Assembly (NCBI GenBank): GCA_965226235.1
Contig: OZ245335.1
Location: 558,001 to 622,000, forward strand
Length of the DNA: 64,000 bases
Reading direction: 5' to 3'
Source: CAYFZO01 sp965226235
Lineage (GTDB): Bacteria; Pseudomonadota; Gammaproteobacteria; Poriferisulfidales; Oxydemutatoraceae
The notes under the pieces: generated by a model
The model's input: only the letters and a program-made list of their open reading frames with translations
The model's database searches: none
Told to the model about the DNA's origin: nothing
Part shown: positions 1 through 8,780 of the stretch, piece by piece
Layout of the letters: each line of letters starts with the position of its first letter
How positions within the stretch are numbered: position 1 is the first letter of the stretch
Translations under genes and position numbers: made by a program

Positions 1-614
1 TAATCCGCAGCGGCAACGATGACAAAGGCAATCGACGCATAGATCACCACTTGCGAAAACAACACCCCCAGTATCGGCATGATGCAATTCAGCCCACAGT
101 AGGGAATTCGCATAATCGTCGAAGCATTGACCCAGATAATATGTCCGATGAGATATGTCATGAATGCTATCTTCAGTAGCGACTTCACCAACTCGACCAT
201 ATTTTTTTTCGAGAAGATATTCTTCAGCGCTTTGCCCGGATTGATTTTCTTCAAGTCGGGCTTCACCGCTTCCGGGGCGAACAGACCCCCCACCTGGACA
301 AAATTGCCTAGAAAAGCAGCCAACAGACCAACCAGCATCACCGGGAATATCATCAGTAAGCCGAGCTCCAGGACCTCCTTGACCATGTCGTCAAAAGCCG
401 TCTCAAAGGCGACGCTCTCAAGCCAAATCGGCGTTTCAAACAACTCTACGAATTTCCGCAGGTAAAAATCACTGGCCTGCCACAAAAACAGCATCAGGCT
501 GACGATCACGGCTGCGCTCGAAACCTCCTTGCTTTTGGCAACCTGCCCTTTCTTTCTCGCGTCGCGGAGACGCTTGGCAGTAGGTTGCTCGGTCTTGTCG
601 GAGGCATCATTCAT
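1..614 (-). CDS. sctU: Type III secretion export gate protein SctU (3' end cut by window)
   Basis: SctU (YscU/EscU/FlhB family) is the inner-membrane switch protein of the export apparatus that changes substrate class after autocleavage. About 204 N-terminal residues are visible. They open with MNDASDKTEQPTAKRLRDAR, the signature start of the family, followed by hydrophobic segments near residues 30-45, 75-105, 140-160 and 180-200. The autocleavage NPTH site and cytoplasmic tail lie beyond the left edge. The ATG at 612-614 overlaps the end of sctT by 8 bases, which implies translational coupling. Several polar residues (a KPDLKKINPGKAL stretch) match the loop before the third membrane segment. 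The assignment is secure; only the C-terminal function cannot be checked. Confidence 0.93.
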   Translation of the reverse strand, partial: MNDASDKTEQPTAKRLRDARKKGQVAKSKEVSSAAVIVSLMLFLWQASDFYLRKFVELFETPIWLESVAFETAFDDMVKEVLELGLLMIFPVMLVGLLAAFLGNFVQVGGLFAPEAVKPDLKKINPGKALKNIFSKKNMVELVKSLLKIAFMTYLIGHIIWVNASTIMRIPYCGLNCIMPILGVLFSQVVIYASIAFVIVAAAD

Positions 615-1431
615 GAGCCTGTCGGAAAATAAGATCCAGAATCCCTATCTCGTCCTTTATACCACGCAACATATCGCCAAAGTAAAAAATCAGGGTGCCC
701 CAGAAAAACACCAGTATGAAATTGGAAACAGCGCTCTTGATCGGCATGGACAGAAAGAAAATATTCAACTGCGGCGCAAATCTGCCGATCAGCCCCAGCC
801 CAAATTCGGCAAGAAACATGGTGATGATCACAGGCCCACCGACGATGACCGCGACCTTGGCTATCAGAGCAAATTGCTTGACAAAAAAATCGATCAGTCC
901 CGCGTTGAGCTGCGGAAAAAAGGAAGTTACCGGCCAGATTTTATAACTGGTATATATGCCGTCCAGAAAAACGAGAAAAACCCCAGCCACGAAAAACAGC
1001 GCGACCAGTGACTGCGTCATGAACAAGCCCATAGGCGAAGACTGCTCACCGATCAGCGGGTCAAAAGAGCTTGCCATCGTCGCGCCCCGCTGGTTGTCGA
1101 TGAAGTACCCGACCGCCTGGATTCCCCAGAATACAACCGTAACGGCGTACCCGATGATCATGCCGATGAACAGTTCCTTGACACTGATCCCGATGATCAA
1201 CGCGGTGCTCAACTCAGCCGACTGAATGTCCTGCTCAAGCAGCGGATAGATCGCCAGTATCAACGTCACCGCGATCGCGTTTCGAGCCAGCATGCCCCCC
1301 ATGAGTTGCGCGCCCATGAAAGACAGCACGGACATCGCCCCGATCATCCGCGGCAATCCCAATGAAACAGTCAGCAGGATTTCCTTGGCCAAGTCCAGTA
1401 AAAAATCATAGCCCGCCTCGGCCCCTTGCAT
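607..1431 (-). CDS. sctT: Type III secretion export apparatus protein SctT
   Basis: SctT (YscT/SpaR/FliR family) is a multi-spanning inner-membrane component that forms the export gate with SctR and SctS. The 274-residue product has the family length. Hydrophobic segments fill most of the chain, and the motifs around DNQRGATMASSFDPL and the LAEFGLGLIGRFAPQLNIFFLSMPIKS region are typical of FliR/SctT. It begins at an ATG 2 bases after the sctS stop and overlaps sctU, so it sits tightly inside the sctR-S-T-U block conserved in all such systems. Confidence 0.95.
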   Translation of the reverse strand: MQGAEAGYDFLLDLAKEILLTVSLGLPRMIGAMSVLSFMGAQLMGGMLARNAIAVTLILAIYPLLEQDIQSAELSTALIIGISVKELFIGMIIGYAVTVVFWGIQAVGYFIDNQRGATMASSFDPLIGEQSSPMGLFMTQSLVALFFVAGVFLVFLDGIYTSYKIWPVTSFFPQLNAGLIDFFVKQFALIAKVAVIVGGPVIITMFLAEFGLGLIGRFAPQLNIFFLSMPIKSAVSNFILVFFWGTLIFYFGDMLRGIKDEIGILDLIFRQAHE

Positions 1432-1433
1432 AG

Positions 1434-1706
1434 TCAGATAAACCGGAGTTTCTCGATTTTGTCAAAAGCAATACTCGCATAGCTAAACAACTCCGACCCC
1501 AGCCAACCGGTCGTCGCCAGCAAAACGACGATGATCGCAACCAGTTTGAACACAAAGGAAATCGTCTGTTCCTGTACCTGCGTCAGAGCCTGGACCAGGC
1601 TGACGGCAATCCCGACCGTGGCAGCGACCAGAATCGGGGGGAGGGAAAGGATCAGGACCAGCAGCAGTGCTTCCGAGGCGTGATTGATGATTTCTGCTTC
1701 CGACAT
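1434..1706 (-). CDS. sctS: Type III secretion export apparatus protein SctS
   Basis: SctS (YscS/FliQ family) is a small two-helix membrane protein of the export gate. The product is 90 residues with two long hydrophobic segments (about 17-40 and 52-72). It carries the FliQ-like phrase LIQALTQVQEQTISFVFK in slightly altered form. I chose the ATG at 1706 over an in-frame TTG at 1718, because MSEAEIINHASEALLL is the usual family start. Neighbours are sctR upstream (15-base gap) and sctT downstream. Confidence 0.94.
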   Translation of the reverse strand: MSEAEIINHASEALLLVLILSLPPILVAATVGIAVSLVQALTQVQEQTISFVFKLVAIIVVLLATTGWLGSELFSYASIAFDKIEKLRFI

Positions 1707-1721
1707 CGCCTGAACCAAATG

Positions 1722-2369
1722 TCAGCTATAAGATAACACCAGACCATGGACCAGTCGGGTCCAGCCGTCAATAAACACAAACAACAACAACTTGAACGGC
1801 AAGGATATGGTCATGGGCGATAACATCATCATCCCCATTGCCAGCAGGATATTTGAAACGATCAAATCAATGACGATAAACGGCAGGTAAATCAAAAACC
1901 CGATCTCAAACGCAATGGTCAGTTCCCCGACAATGAAGGACGGCAACAGGATCAGCATATTGTCCTCGTGAACTTCCTGATGATACTCTTCGGCCCACAA
2001 CTCTCTCGCGGTATCCATGAAAAACGCCCGCTCCGAATCACTCGAGTGCTTGCTCAGAAACTCACGGTAAGGCGACAGTCCACGCAGGAAAGCACTTTTT
2101 AGAGACCCGCGATCTTCCATGGTGAACTCCTGGCTGGTGATGTTCTCATAGCTCTGCAACCCGACCGGTGCCATGATGTAAAAAGTCAGAATCAGCGCTA
2201 ACCCATGCAACGCCATGTTGGGTGGAATCTGTTGGATGCCCAGGGCGTTGCGCACGAGGGAAAAAACAATGATGATCTTGACGAAAGAAGTGCCCATCAC
2301 CACTAGGAACGGAAGCATGCTCAACGCCCCGAGGAAGATAATCAGAGTGACCGGATCAAGACCATCCAT
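1722..2369 (-). CDS. sctR: Type III secretion export apparatus protein SctR
   Basis: SctR (YscR/FliP family) forms the core of the export gate in the inner membrane. At 215 residues it has the usual type III length and lacks the N-terminal signal region of flagellar FliP. Visible family marks are the early helix with FLVVMGTSFVKIIIVFSLVR, the LGIQQIPPNMALHGLALILT segment, and the LLPSFIVGELTIAFEIGFLIYLPF segment. It follows sctQ after an 87-base gap that has no convincing gene of its own. Confidence 0.95.
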   Translation of the reverse strand: MDGLDPVTLIIFLGALSMLPFLVVMGTSFVKIIIVFSLVRNALGIQQIPPNMALHGLALILTFYIMAPVGLQSYENITSQEFTMEDRGSLKSAFLRGLSPYREFLSKHSSDSERAFFMDTARELWAEEYHQEVHEDNMLILLPSFIVGELTIAFEIGFLIYLPFIVIDLIVSNILLAMGMMMLSPMTISLPFKLLLFVFIDGWTRLVHGLVLSYS

Positions 2370-2456
2370 GCATGAGTCACCTTCGGCAGGCTTCTGCGAC
2401 GCGATGAAGAGAAGCGGGCAATAGCCGTGCCATAAACGTCTTCGATCAGCGCCCGA

Positions 2457-3539
2457 TTATTTGCATTCAACGACCCGCACCCCGGTGCGGCCATCCACTT
2501 CAACGAGTTCTCCCCTGGCGATCTCGGTACCATTGACGCGAATCTCGATTTCCTGGCGTGTGTCTTTCCTGAAGTCGAACACGTAGCCTGGCTGAATGCT
2601 TCGCAACTCTTCCAAAGTGACACGGAAGCGTCCGGCAACAAACAACACATCAATCGGCAAATCCGGCACCCCCGAAGTAGCCTGACTACCCTCCCGGGGC
2701 GCGGCATGCTTCCTCCCCGGAGTACCCTCGGTGGCATCAGGAGGAGAGGTATCCGCTGCTTCGCCGGTGCCTTCGGGGGAGATTGATTCTTTTTCCATGG
2801 TTTTTTCCAACTTGGTCCGAACGATTAAACTGTCGCCTTCGATCTGAGCCAGGCAGGAAAAATAATTGTTTATGTCAAGGCGCAACCTGCCTTCTGACAC
2901 GTAATACACGTCCATCAGCATAATATCACCAAACTTCAGAGACTCAACATCCGACACCTTCAGCGACACGTAACCAACCTGCAAATCAACCGGTAAAGTC
3001 AACCCTGCGTAATCCCTCGCCACGGGAACCTGCTGCATGCCCCGCAGCCACTCTGCCACCGATACCGGCAGCGGGGCATCGATCACGAGCAGGATCGAAT
3101 GGGTAATGGCTTCCTGCGCCGGCGTAATTGCCCACAGCAGTCCGTCAACGGCAGTATCGGATAACAATTCAAAGCGCTCTATCGCAAATGCCACTTGCAG
3201 TTGTTTTTTCAGCGCATCGGCCATGGGAAACACAGCCGCCGACAGCAGGGCAAGCTGTAAATCTTCAGGCAGAGCCTTGAAAGCAGATGGTGGAACGAGG
3301 TTTGCCAGCAGAGCCCCCAAGGCAGACTCGTTCAGATAAACCGACAATGCGCCGTCACCGATGTGGCATCGAAGCACGATGATGGCGCGATAACCATCCT
3401 CACGCGCCGTCATCCGGAGGCGATATGCCTGTCCGCCCAACGAGATCTGAATCCTGCCGCCGGTCGCAGACAAAAACCGGTTTGCAAAATCCACTTCCGC
3501 ACGCGAGCAACTGCGCAAAGTAATCGATCTCCAGTCCAT
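2457..3539 (-). CDS. sctQ: Type III secretion cytoplasmic sorting-platform protein SctQ
   Basis: SctQ (YscQ/SpaO/HrcQ, related to FliM/FliN) forms the cytoplasmic pods of the sorting platform with SctK, SctL and SctN. The 360-residue product ends in a surface-presentation (SPOA) domain, roughly residues 285-358: LPIDVLFVAGRFRVTLEELRS through a closing VNGTEIARGELVEVDGRTGVRV. A less conserved first SPOA-like region lies near 190-250. The two are joined by an acidic, proline-rich linker (about 245-282). No in-frame start exists upstream before a stop, so the ATG at 3539 is the likely start. An internal start producing a C-terminal SctQ fragment, as in Yersinia, is possible but not shown. Confidence 0.9.
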   Translation of the reverse strand: MDWRSITLRSCSRAEVDFANRFLSATGGRIQISLGGQAYRLRMTAREDGYRAIIVLRCHIGDGALSVYLNESALGALLANLVPPSAFKALPEDLQLALLSAAVFPMADALKKQLQVAFAIERFELLSDTAVDGLLWAITPAQEAITHSILLVIDAPLPVSVAEWLRGMQQVPVARDYAGLTLPVDLQVGYVSLKVSDVESLKFGDIMLMDVYYVSEGRLRLDINNYFSCLAQIEGDSLIVRTKLEKTMEKESISPEGTGEAADTSPPDATEGTPGRKHAAPREGSQATSGVPDLPIDVLFVAGRFRVTLEELRSIQPGYVFDFRKDTRQEIEIRVNGTEIARGELVEVDGRTGVRVVECK

Positions 3540-3588
3540 TGTCCGCGATACGCAGATGCAAATCCCGCAGAAATGGAACTAGTATTTC

Positions 3589-4368
3589 CTACTGATCCGG
3601 CGAGTCATTCGACAAATCGTGATCCGGCGCAATGTACTGCTGCCGGGAACGCCCCTCGTTATGCTCGCTTTCAGCAGCACCGCTTTCCCGCAGTTCGACG
3701 CTGATCTGAACGCGCTCATCCTTCAGACGATCCCCGATAGCCTGTTGCAATTGCCCTTGATTCTGCCCGAGAAAATTTTCCGCGTCTTTCCCGTTGGCTA
3801 TAAACACCACTTTCAATTCCCCTCCTTCACGAAAAACCCGCACCTCGCTACCGTCCAAAACGGAAGATTTGAGTTGGATCCGAACTTCCGGATGAGTGTT
3901 CGAGTCAGGCGAAGTTACCAGTATCCGCTCGGCAATCTGCTCGGCTATTTTCCCTATCTCGCGGGGTGCGGCAGGTGTATCTGGAATCGTCGGTGACGCA
4001 TCGATCGACGCAGGCGAATCCGGGCGCGCGATGTGCTCCATCCTCAATGCAGAATTGGATAAGCCTGCCTGATCTGCATCACTCGCGGGATCTCTGGGAG
4101 ACCCGCCTGGGTGCTCTTTGTTATCGGATCGTCGCGAAACACCGGACAAAGCAGTGTCGAGACGTTTTTGCACACTGCCCAGACCTTCGTCGAGGTACTG
4201 CCGGGTTTTTCCCGCCGCAGCAGGCTTTTCTCGCGCGGGCTTGTGCAACAACGAGGAAAACCGCTTCTCGGCCTTTTGCAGAGCGGGGTTTGCTTCATGG
4301 AGAGACGCGGATGTTGAAGGCGTTTTCTCCCGGGAAACTGAAGCCGGTTTTTCCGTGATTTTTTCCAT
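3589..4368 (-). CDS. sctP: Type III secretion needle-length / substrate-switch protein, SctP-like
   Basis: The gene sits between sctO and sctQ, exactly where SctP (YscP/EscP/HpaP) is encoded. The N-terminal 130 residues are low in hydrophobics and rich in Lys, Ser, Ala and Pro, as expected for an extended ruler. The C-terminal half (about 140-245) has a compact fold with PEVRIQLKSSVLDGSEVRVFREGGELKVVFIA, resembling the substrate-specificity-switch domain shared with FliK. I chose the ATG at 4368; an in-frame TTG at 4395 would add nine residues. At about 259 residues it is short for a ruler. Function rests on position and the C-terminal pattern more than on strong identity. Confidence 0.75.
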   Translation of the reverse strand: MEKITEKPASVSREKTPSTSASLHEANPALQKAEKRFSSLLHKPAREKPAAAGKTRQYLDEGLGSVQKRLDTALSGVSRRSDNKEHPGGSPRDPASDADQAGLSNSALRMEHIARPDSPASIDASPTIPDTPAAPREIGKIAEQIAERILVTSPDSNTHPEVRIQLKSSVLDGSEVRVFREGGELKVVFIANGKDAENFLGQNQGQLQQAIGDRLKDERVQISVELRESGAAESEHNEGRSRQQYIAPDHDLSNDSPDQ

Positions 4369-4401
4369 GCGATTCGCTATATACCCAGAAATCAATCGTG
4401 G

Positions 4402-4860
4402 TTATGCTTTCCCCGAAACAAAGTCCTCGAGCTCCGCTTCTTCCTTGGCCTCCGCTTCGCGCTTCTCTCTCTCGACGATGATCTGATTATACTCTTCATA
4501 CTTGGTTACCTCTTTATGCGCCTGCACGCGTCGTCGCTTCGCTTCTTCCAGCGCCGAACGAGCCTGCTTCACGCTTTCCTGCATCTGTAAAAACTCCGCA
4601 TGCAACGCGAGTTCTCTTTGTCTGAGCAATCCAATTTGCTCGCGTAGCTTTTCGAGATCGCTCAGCGCGACGTTTTTCCCACAGATCTCATCATACAGCC
4701 GATTTTCTTCATCGACCCTCCATACTTTGTAATCGGCCTCCTCGCGCTGCTTTGCATCGCGCGCTTCAATCTGCTCGCCCAGGAATGACTGCGCCTTCAC
4801 CAATGCAGAAATCGCATCATCCTCACGCAACCGTTTTATCTTTAGCAAATCATCCAGCAT
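4402..4860 (-). CDS. sctO: Type III secretion stalk protein SctO
   Basis: SctO (YscO/FliJ-like) is a helical-hairpin protein that inserts in the SctN ATPase ring and links it to the export gate. The 152-residue product is almost wholly charged, helix-forming sequence with heptad-like spacing (coiled coil from about residue 5 to 145), the hallmark of this family, whose primary sequence is poorly conserved. It lies 8 bases downstream of sctN and before sctP, the standard position. The call rests on size, composition and location. Confidence 0.85.
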   Translation of the reverse strand: MLDDLLKIKRLREDDAISALVKAQSFLGEQIEARDAKQREEADYKVWRVDEENRLYDEICGKNVALSDLEKLREQIGLLRQRELALHAEFLQMQESVKQARSALEEAKRRRVQAHKEVTKYEEYNQIIVEREKREAEAKEEAELEDFVSGKA

Positions 4861-4868
4861 GCACTTAC

Positions 4869-6191
4869 CTACCCATCGACCACCGCTTTCATTTGCTGCA
4901 CGGTATCTTCAAGCGACATCGCCTCGTATAGCCCTTGCCTCAAAAAGGCATTGATCCGGTCAAATTTCGCAATCGCCTCGTCTGCCTTCGCGTCCGACCC
5001 TTCGCTGTATTCTCCGATTTTGATCAGCAATTCGACCTCATGGTATTTCGCGAGCAGCTCACGAAGTTTTCCCGCGACACGTTGATGCTCATCGTCCACG
5101 ATGCTGCCCATCACGCGACTGACGCTCGCCAGTACGTCCACTGCCGGATAATGATTGGCCTGCGCCAGTTTTCTCGACAGAATAATGTGTCCGTCGAGAA
5201 TGGAGCGGGTCTCGTCAGCAACCGGCTCGGTCATGTCGTCCCCCTCGACGAGTACCGTATAGAGGGCGGTAATGGAGCCTTTATCGGATTGTCCGGCCCG
5301 CTCCATCAACTGCGGCAGCACTGCGAATACCGACGGAGGAAAACCTCGCCGGGTCGGTGGCTCCCCGGCGGCGAGGCCGATTTCGCGCTGGGCCCTGGCA
5401 AATCGCGTAACCGAATCCATCATCAGGAGCACTTTCTTGCCTTGGTCTCTGAAGTATTCCGCGATTGCCGTCGCGACATAAGCGGCCTTCAGACGCTCCA
5501 TCGCCGGGCGATCGGAAGTCGCTACGACGATCACCGCCTTCTTCAGGCCCTCCTCGCCGATGTCATGTTCGATAAACTCACGCACCTCGCGCCCGCGCTC
5601 ACCGATCAACGCCAGCACCGTCACGTCGGCGGCGGCATTGCGAAGCAGCATCGAGAGCAGCGTGCTCTTGCCTCCACCTGCGGCTGCAAAAATCCCCATG
5701 CGCTGGCCTTCGCCGCAGGTAAGCAAACCGTCAAAGGCGCGCAACCCCAGCGACAGAGGTGTATCAATCAACTTGCGCTGCATCGGGTTGGGGGGGTCGG
5801 CATATACCGGGTAACTCATGGTGGTGCCCAACGTTCCGCCATCAAAGGGGTCGCCCAGGCCATTCAGCACTTTCCCAAGCATCTCCGGCCCGACCGAAAT
5901 CACGTGCGATCTTCCTGTAGGAATTACTTCGGTGGCGTGGGACACGCCGGCCATGCTCCCCATGGGGGTCAACAGCGTGAGTTTATTTTCAAACCCGATC
6001 ACTTCGGCCATCGTTTTCCGACCTGCATCTGCGTCGCGCAGGTAACACAACTCGCCGACCTTCGTGCCCGGCGCCGTCGCGCGAATCACCGCGCCGCTTA
6101 CCTCCAGCACCTGCCCATGCACTTCAACCAGCGTCACGTCCCTGACCGTGTTCTCAAGCGTTTGGGTAATATAGTCAAAGCCAGTATGCAT
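4869..6191 (-). CDS. sctN: Type III secretion ATPase SctN
   Basis: SctN is the hexameric ATPase that unfolds substrates and strips chaperones at the cytoplasmic face. The 440-residue product has the family length. Walker A is GIFAAAGGGKST at about 166-177, and Walker B with LLMMDSVTRFARAQREIGL follows near 255-275. The F1-beta-like phrase GEPPTRRGFPPSVFAVLPQLMERAG comes after it. The reading frame extends upstream, but the ATG at 6191 is preceded by a strong GGAGGGGGGAG ribosome site and gives the normal N-terminus. It lies 13 bases after the chaperone-like gene and 8 bases before sctO. Confidence 0.97.
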   Translation of the reverse strand: MHTGFDYITQTLENTVRDVTLVEVHGQVLEVSGAVIRATAPGTKVGELCYLRDADAGRKTMAEVIGFENKLTLLTPMGSMAGVSHATEVIPTGRSHVISVGPEMLGKVLNGLGDPFDGGTLGTTMSYPVYADPPNPMQRKLIDTPLSLGLRAFDGLLTCGEGQRMGIFAAAGGGKSTLLSMLLRNAAADVTVLALIGERGREVREFIEHDIGEEGLKKAVIVVATSDRPAMERLKAAYVATAIAEYFRDQGKKVLLMMDSVTRFARAQREIGLAAGEPPTRRGFPPSVFAVLPQLMERAGQSDKGSITALYTVLVEGDDMTEPVADETRSILDGHIILSRKLAQANHYPAVDVLASVSRVMGSIVDDEHQRVAGKLRELLAKYHEVELLIKIGEYSEGSDAKADEAIAKFDRINAFLRQGLYEAMSLEDTVQQMKAVVDG

Positions 6192-6204
6192 CTCCCCCCC
6201 TCCG

Positions 6205-6633
6205 TCAAGGCTTGAAAACCGCTTGGCCCGTTGACAGGAACGGACGCGGCGTCTGTGACAAAAAGTGGCGATACTCCTCGAGCACATTGACGTAGCATTC
6301 AAGCCTTTCCTCGAATTCATAAGCCTTGAGATCGCCTAATTCAAAACGGGTATGCAAAAACAGCCGGTCATCCGCGCCCAGCGTGGCCGCCACGCTACTG
6401 TATTTCAAACGCATCAACGCATAGTTCAGCAATCTCTTCAGCCAGACCAGGGTTTCCTGCACAGGCAACGCGTCGAGTACGGAGACAAAATAGGCCAAGC
6501 CAAATTTTTCAAAGCACCGCACCTCTATATCATCATCAAAGGTCATCACATAAGTTCCTTTTTCGTCGGCAACCAAGCCATCGAGTTGATACCGCCTGGA
6601 AAAATCAGCGATGAAATGTTCGAGCTTGACCAT
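6205..6633 (-). CDS. CesT-family type III secretion chaperone (putative)
   Basis: The product is 142 residues, acidic and soluble, with the alternating pattern of the CesT/SycE class I chaperone fold. An N-terminal helix (MVKLEHFIADFSRRYQL) leads into beta-rich sequence with GTYVMTFDDDIEVRCFEKFG, and then into helices with LLNYALMRLKYSSVAATLGADDRLFLHTRF. Class I chaperones bind effectors or translocators and deliver them to the ATPase. The gene lies between sctL and sctN, so it is likely co-expressed with the machinery rather than with one effector. The client is unknown, and no effector gene is visible nearby. Confidence 0.72.
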   Translation of the reverse strand: MVKLEHFIADFSRRYQLDGLVADEKGTYVMTFDDDIEVRCFEKFGLAYFVSVLDALPVQETLVWLKRLLNYALMRLKYSSVAATLGADDRLFLHTRFELGDLKAYEFEERLECYVNVLEEYRHFLSQTPRPFLSTGQAVFKP

Positions 6634-6646
6634 AGGCTGATCGCAT

Positions 6647-7249
6647 TTACTCCGTTTGCGGAGAAAAACTCTTCAGCAATGCTTGCTGCAGGGCTTGAAT
6701 CTGGACGTCGAGCCCTGTCCTGACCGAACCAAGCGGGGTGGTGAGACGACAAGCGCCGGGAGCAATCGCCTGATCCGCCACCACGTCTACAAAATCGATA
6801 CGCGGATAACCCGCGGTGATGTCCGTGATCCGTTGCTTGACTGTCGGTGCTTCATCAGGAGATACCTGCAACGTGACACGACTTTCATTGCGCATCTGGT
6901 ACAAGGCGGTCTTGATCATTTTTACGGTCGCTTCAGTGTCTTCCAACTCGCCGATGATTCTCTCCACCGACTCAATGACAATTTTTGTCAGCCTTTTCTC
7001 AATCTGCGACAAGTATTCGATCGAAGCCGAAGTAACATTGAGCATATGGCGGTTGATCGACTGCTGCGCTCGCTCCTGTGCCGCTCGGTAAGCCGCCTCT
7101 TTCTCCCGCTGGTAAAGTGCTTCAGCCCGGCGCTTGACTTCGGCCAGCAATTGCCTCCCCTGCACCATGAACTGGTAATCTTCCGCTTTGATGACCTTGC
7201 CCGCAGGCGCGACAGTCATCTCCTCAAGTTTCCTGGCTACCAGGTTGGC
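6647..7249 (-). CDS. sctL: Type III secretion ATPase stator SctL
   Basis: SctL (YscL/HrpE/FliH family) is the peripheral stalk that links the SctN ATPase to the SctQ pods. The product has the family marker KVIKAEDYQ near the N-terminus and a long Gln/Glu/Arg-rich helix (about 40-110). A C-terminal domain contains VTLQVSPDEAPTVKQRI and GACRLTTPLGSVRTGLDVQIQAL, which resembles the YscL/FliH C-terminus. The start is uncertain. GTG at 7249 has a GAGGGAG site upstream and overlaps sctK by 13 bases; TTG at 7288 and ATG at 7219 are alternatives. Confidence 0.88.
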   Translation of the reverse strand, partial: ANLVARKLEEMTVAPAGKVIKAEDYQFMVQGRQLLAEVKRRAEALYQREKEAAYRAAQERAQQSINRHMLNVTSASIEYLSQIEKRLTKIVIESVERIIGELEDTEATVKMIKTALYQMRNESRVTLQVSPDEAPTVKQRITDITAGYPRIDFVDVVADQAIAPGACRLTTPLGSVRTGLDVQIQALQQALLKSFSPQTE

Positions 7250-7899
7250 CACGCCCGGTTCATCTCCCTCTCGAGTTTCAGCAAGCAAAACAGATGCGTG
7301 CTACGATCAGCGTCGCACGCCTGCCAGTATTTTTCAACCATGTCCCGTGGCAGTTTCAACTGCAAACGGCGAATAAACGCCGTGGGAAAACTCTGCATAA
7401 CCGTAGCGAGACTGCCCATGCCTACCCGGTAACATCTCTCATTCAAATCGTCGAACCGATCATCACCACTCGCGACAGGCGGCGATTGAACCCCTGCCTC
7501 TTTCAGCAAAGTGACGCCTCGCTTGGTAACGAAAAAATAATCTTCCTCGCCAATGGATTTTTTGATCGCCTGCCGATCGCTGCCACGAATGGCATGCGCG
7601 ATGCGTTGCGACTGCAACGTCAAGCCAACCAGATAGACCAGACGCTTCAATCGCTGGCTCGACAACAACGCAATCCGCTTTTCAAGCGGAGAAAAATCAA
7701 AATCAAACTGATCCGCCAGGCCGATTTGCTCCAGGAAAAACCGTGACAAATGAAAGTGAGCACGGCCAGGAAAATCAAGGGGACTGGACGACGCGCCTGC
7801 CAACCACTCCGGCTGCCACCAACTGTCATCGATATCCAAGGTCGGAAGAAAATTAAACTGTAGCAACTCGCGAAGCCTGTCTGGCGGCAAAACATTCAC
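7237..7899 (-). CDS. sctK: Type III secretion sorting-platform adaptor SctK
   Basis: SctK (YscK family) connects the SctQ pods to the inner-membrane ring protein SctD. The 220-residue product is encoded between sctJ and sctL, the canonical place. It shows the weakly conserved YscK pattern: an N-terminal LLQFNFLPTLDIDDSWW stretch, a helix with RLKRLVYLVGLTLQSQRIAHAI near the middle, and a C-terminal Arg/Leu helix. Translation begins at GTG (7899), with no ATG in a suitable place. Sequence conservation in this family is low, so the call relies partly on gene order. Confidence 0.85.
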   Translation of the reverse strand: MNVLPPDRLRELLQFNFLPTLDIDDSWWQPEWLAGASSSPLDFPGRAHFHLSRFFLEQIGLADQFDFDFSPLEKRIALLSSQRLKRLVYLVGLTLQSQRIAHAIRGSDRQAIKKSIGEEDYFFVTKRGVTLLKEAGVQSPPVASGDDRFDDLNERCYRVGMGSLATVMQSFPTAFIRRLQLKLPRDMVEKYWQACDADRSTHLFCLLKLEREMNRAWPTW

Positions 7900-7921
7900 G
7901 CTCGTAAAACGAAGTTATATT

Positions 7922-8764
7922 CTATCTGCCTTTCGAGGGAACCTGCGGCGAAGAAGGGGAATTCTTCCTGCTGATCAGAAAATAGACATTGGTCGCCAAC
8001 AGCAACAGGATCAACGCCGCGATGACCGACAAAAACACATGGAACCGGGGCAAGGATTGAGGTAGGACCTCGATGAACCAGAATGGCCTGGCTTGATCCG
8101 CATAGTCAATGACCACGTCGTCTTCCTGTTGCGCCGGGAATAACGCGACATTGACGGATTCGTAGGCCAAACCGGCAATACCACTGGAAACAATCGATTT
8201 GATCTGTGGAACGTACGAATCAAAATCGTAATTCGGGTTATGTTTGATGAAAACTGCGGCAGATGCCGGTCTCGCGTTCCCGGAACGATCGTCTGCCGGC
8301 ATCACGACATGCACCCTCGCTATCATGACACCGTCTACCTGTGAGAGCGTTTCCGCGATCTCCTGTGACAGACCATAAATGTAGCGAGTACGATCCTCGA
8401 ATGGTGTAGATATCAGTTTGTCCTTGTTGAAAACATCACCGATGGTTGAAAACTTGTTTTTGGGATAGCCATTTTTACGCAACACTTCAACCGCCCCGGA
8501 TATCTGGCCTTTCTCTACGTGCAGACTCACCATGTTGTCTTTCTCAGACTGCTTGCTACTATTGATATTGTGGACGAGCAACAAGGCAAGCATCTCGTTA
8601 CCTTCCTGCTCTCCCAGCTTCGAGTAAAGCTCCACTTTGCAGCCCGCGAGAAGACACAACAGCAACGAAAGCGCGACAGGTCGCAACACAGGTCGCAACA
8701 GCCTTGTCAGGCTCCCGCAAGACACTCTCTCGCGACCCATTAAAAATGACTGAATTTCAGCCAT
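7922..8764 (-). CDS. sctJ: Type III secretion inner-membrane ring lipoprotein SctJ
   Basis: SctJ (YscJ/PrgK/HrcJ) forms the inner-membrane ring. The product has a signal peptide ending in the lipobox LLAGC (Cys about 42). The ring-building motifs are LYSKLGEQEGNEMLALLL, VEVLRKNGYPKNKFSTIGDVF and DGVMIARVHVVMPADD. A C-terminal membrane helix near 240-262 precedes a short basic tail. I chose the ATG at 8764; ATG at 8740 would also keep the signal peptide intact. It lies between sctI and sctK in one transcription unit. Confidence 0.94.
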   Translation of the reverse strand: MAEIQSFLMGRERVSCGSLTRLLRPVLRPVALSLLLCLLAGCKVELYSKLGEQEGNEMLALLLVHNINSSKQSEKDNMVSLHVEKGQISGAVEVLRKNGYPKNKFSTIGDVFNKDKLISTPFEDRTRYIYGLSQEIAETLSQVDGVMIARVHVVMPADDRSGNARPASAAVFIKHNPNYDFDSYVPQIKSIVSSGIAGLAYESVNVALFPAQQEDDVVIDYADQARPFWFIEVLPQSLPRFHVFLSVIAALILLLLATNVYFLISRKNSPSSPQVPSKGR

Positions 8765-8780
8765 GGCGACACACCACGGC

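Noticed and set aside
2342..2737. 131-residue frame overlapping sctQ and sctR
   Set aside because: It is an alternate frame of the sctQ end; the 87-base sctQ-sctR gap has no independent coding signal.
4935..6215. 426-residue open frame antisense to sctN
   Set aside because: It mirrors the sctN gene on the opposite strand, has no family pattern and a His/Arg-rich shadow composition.
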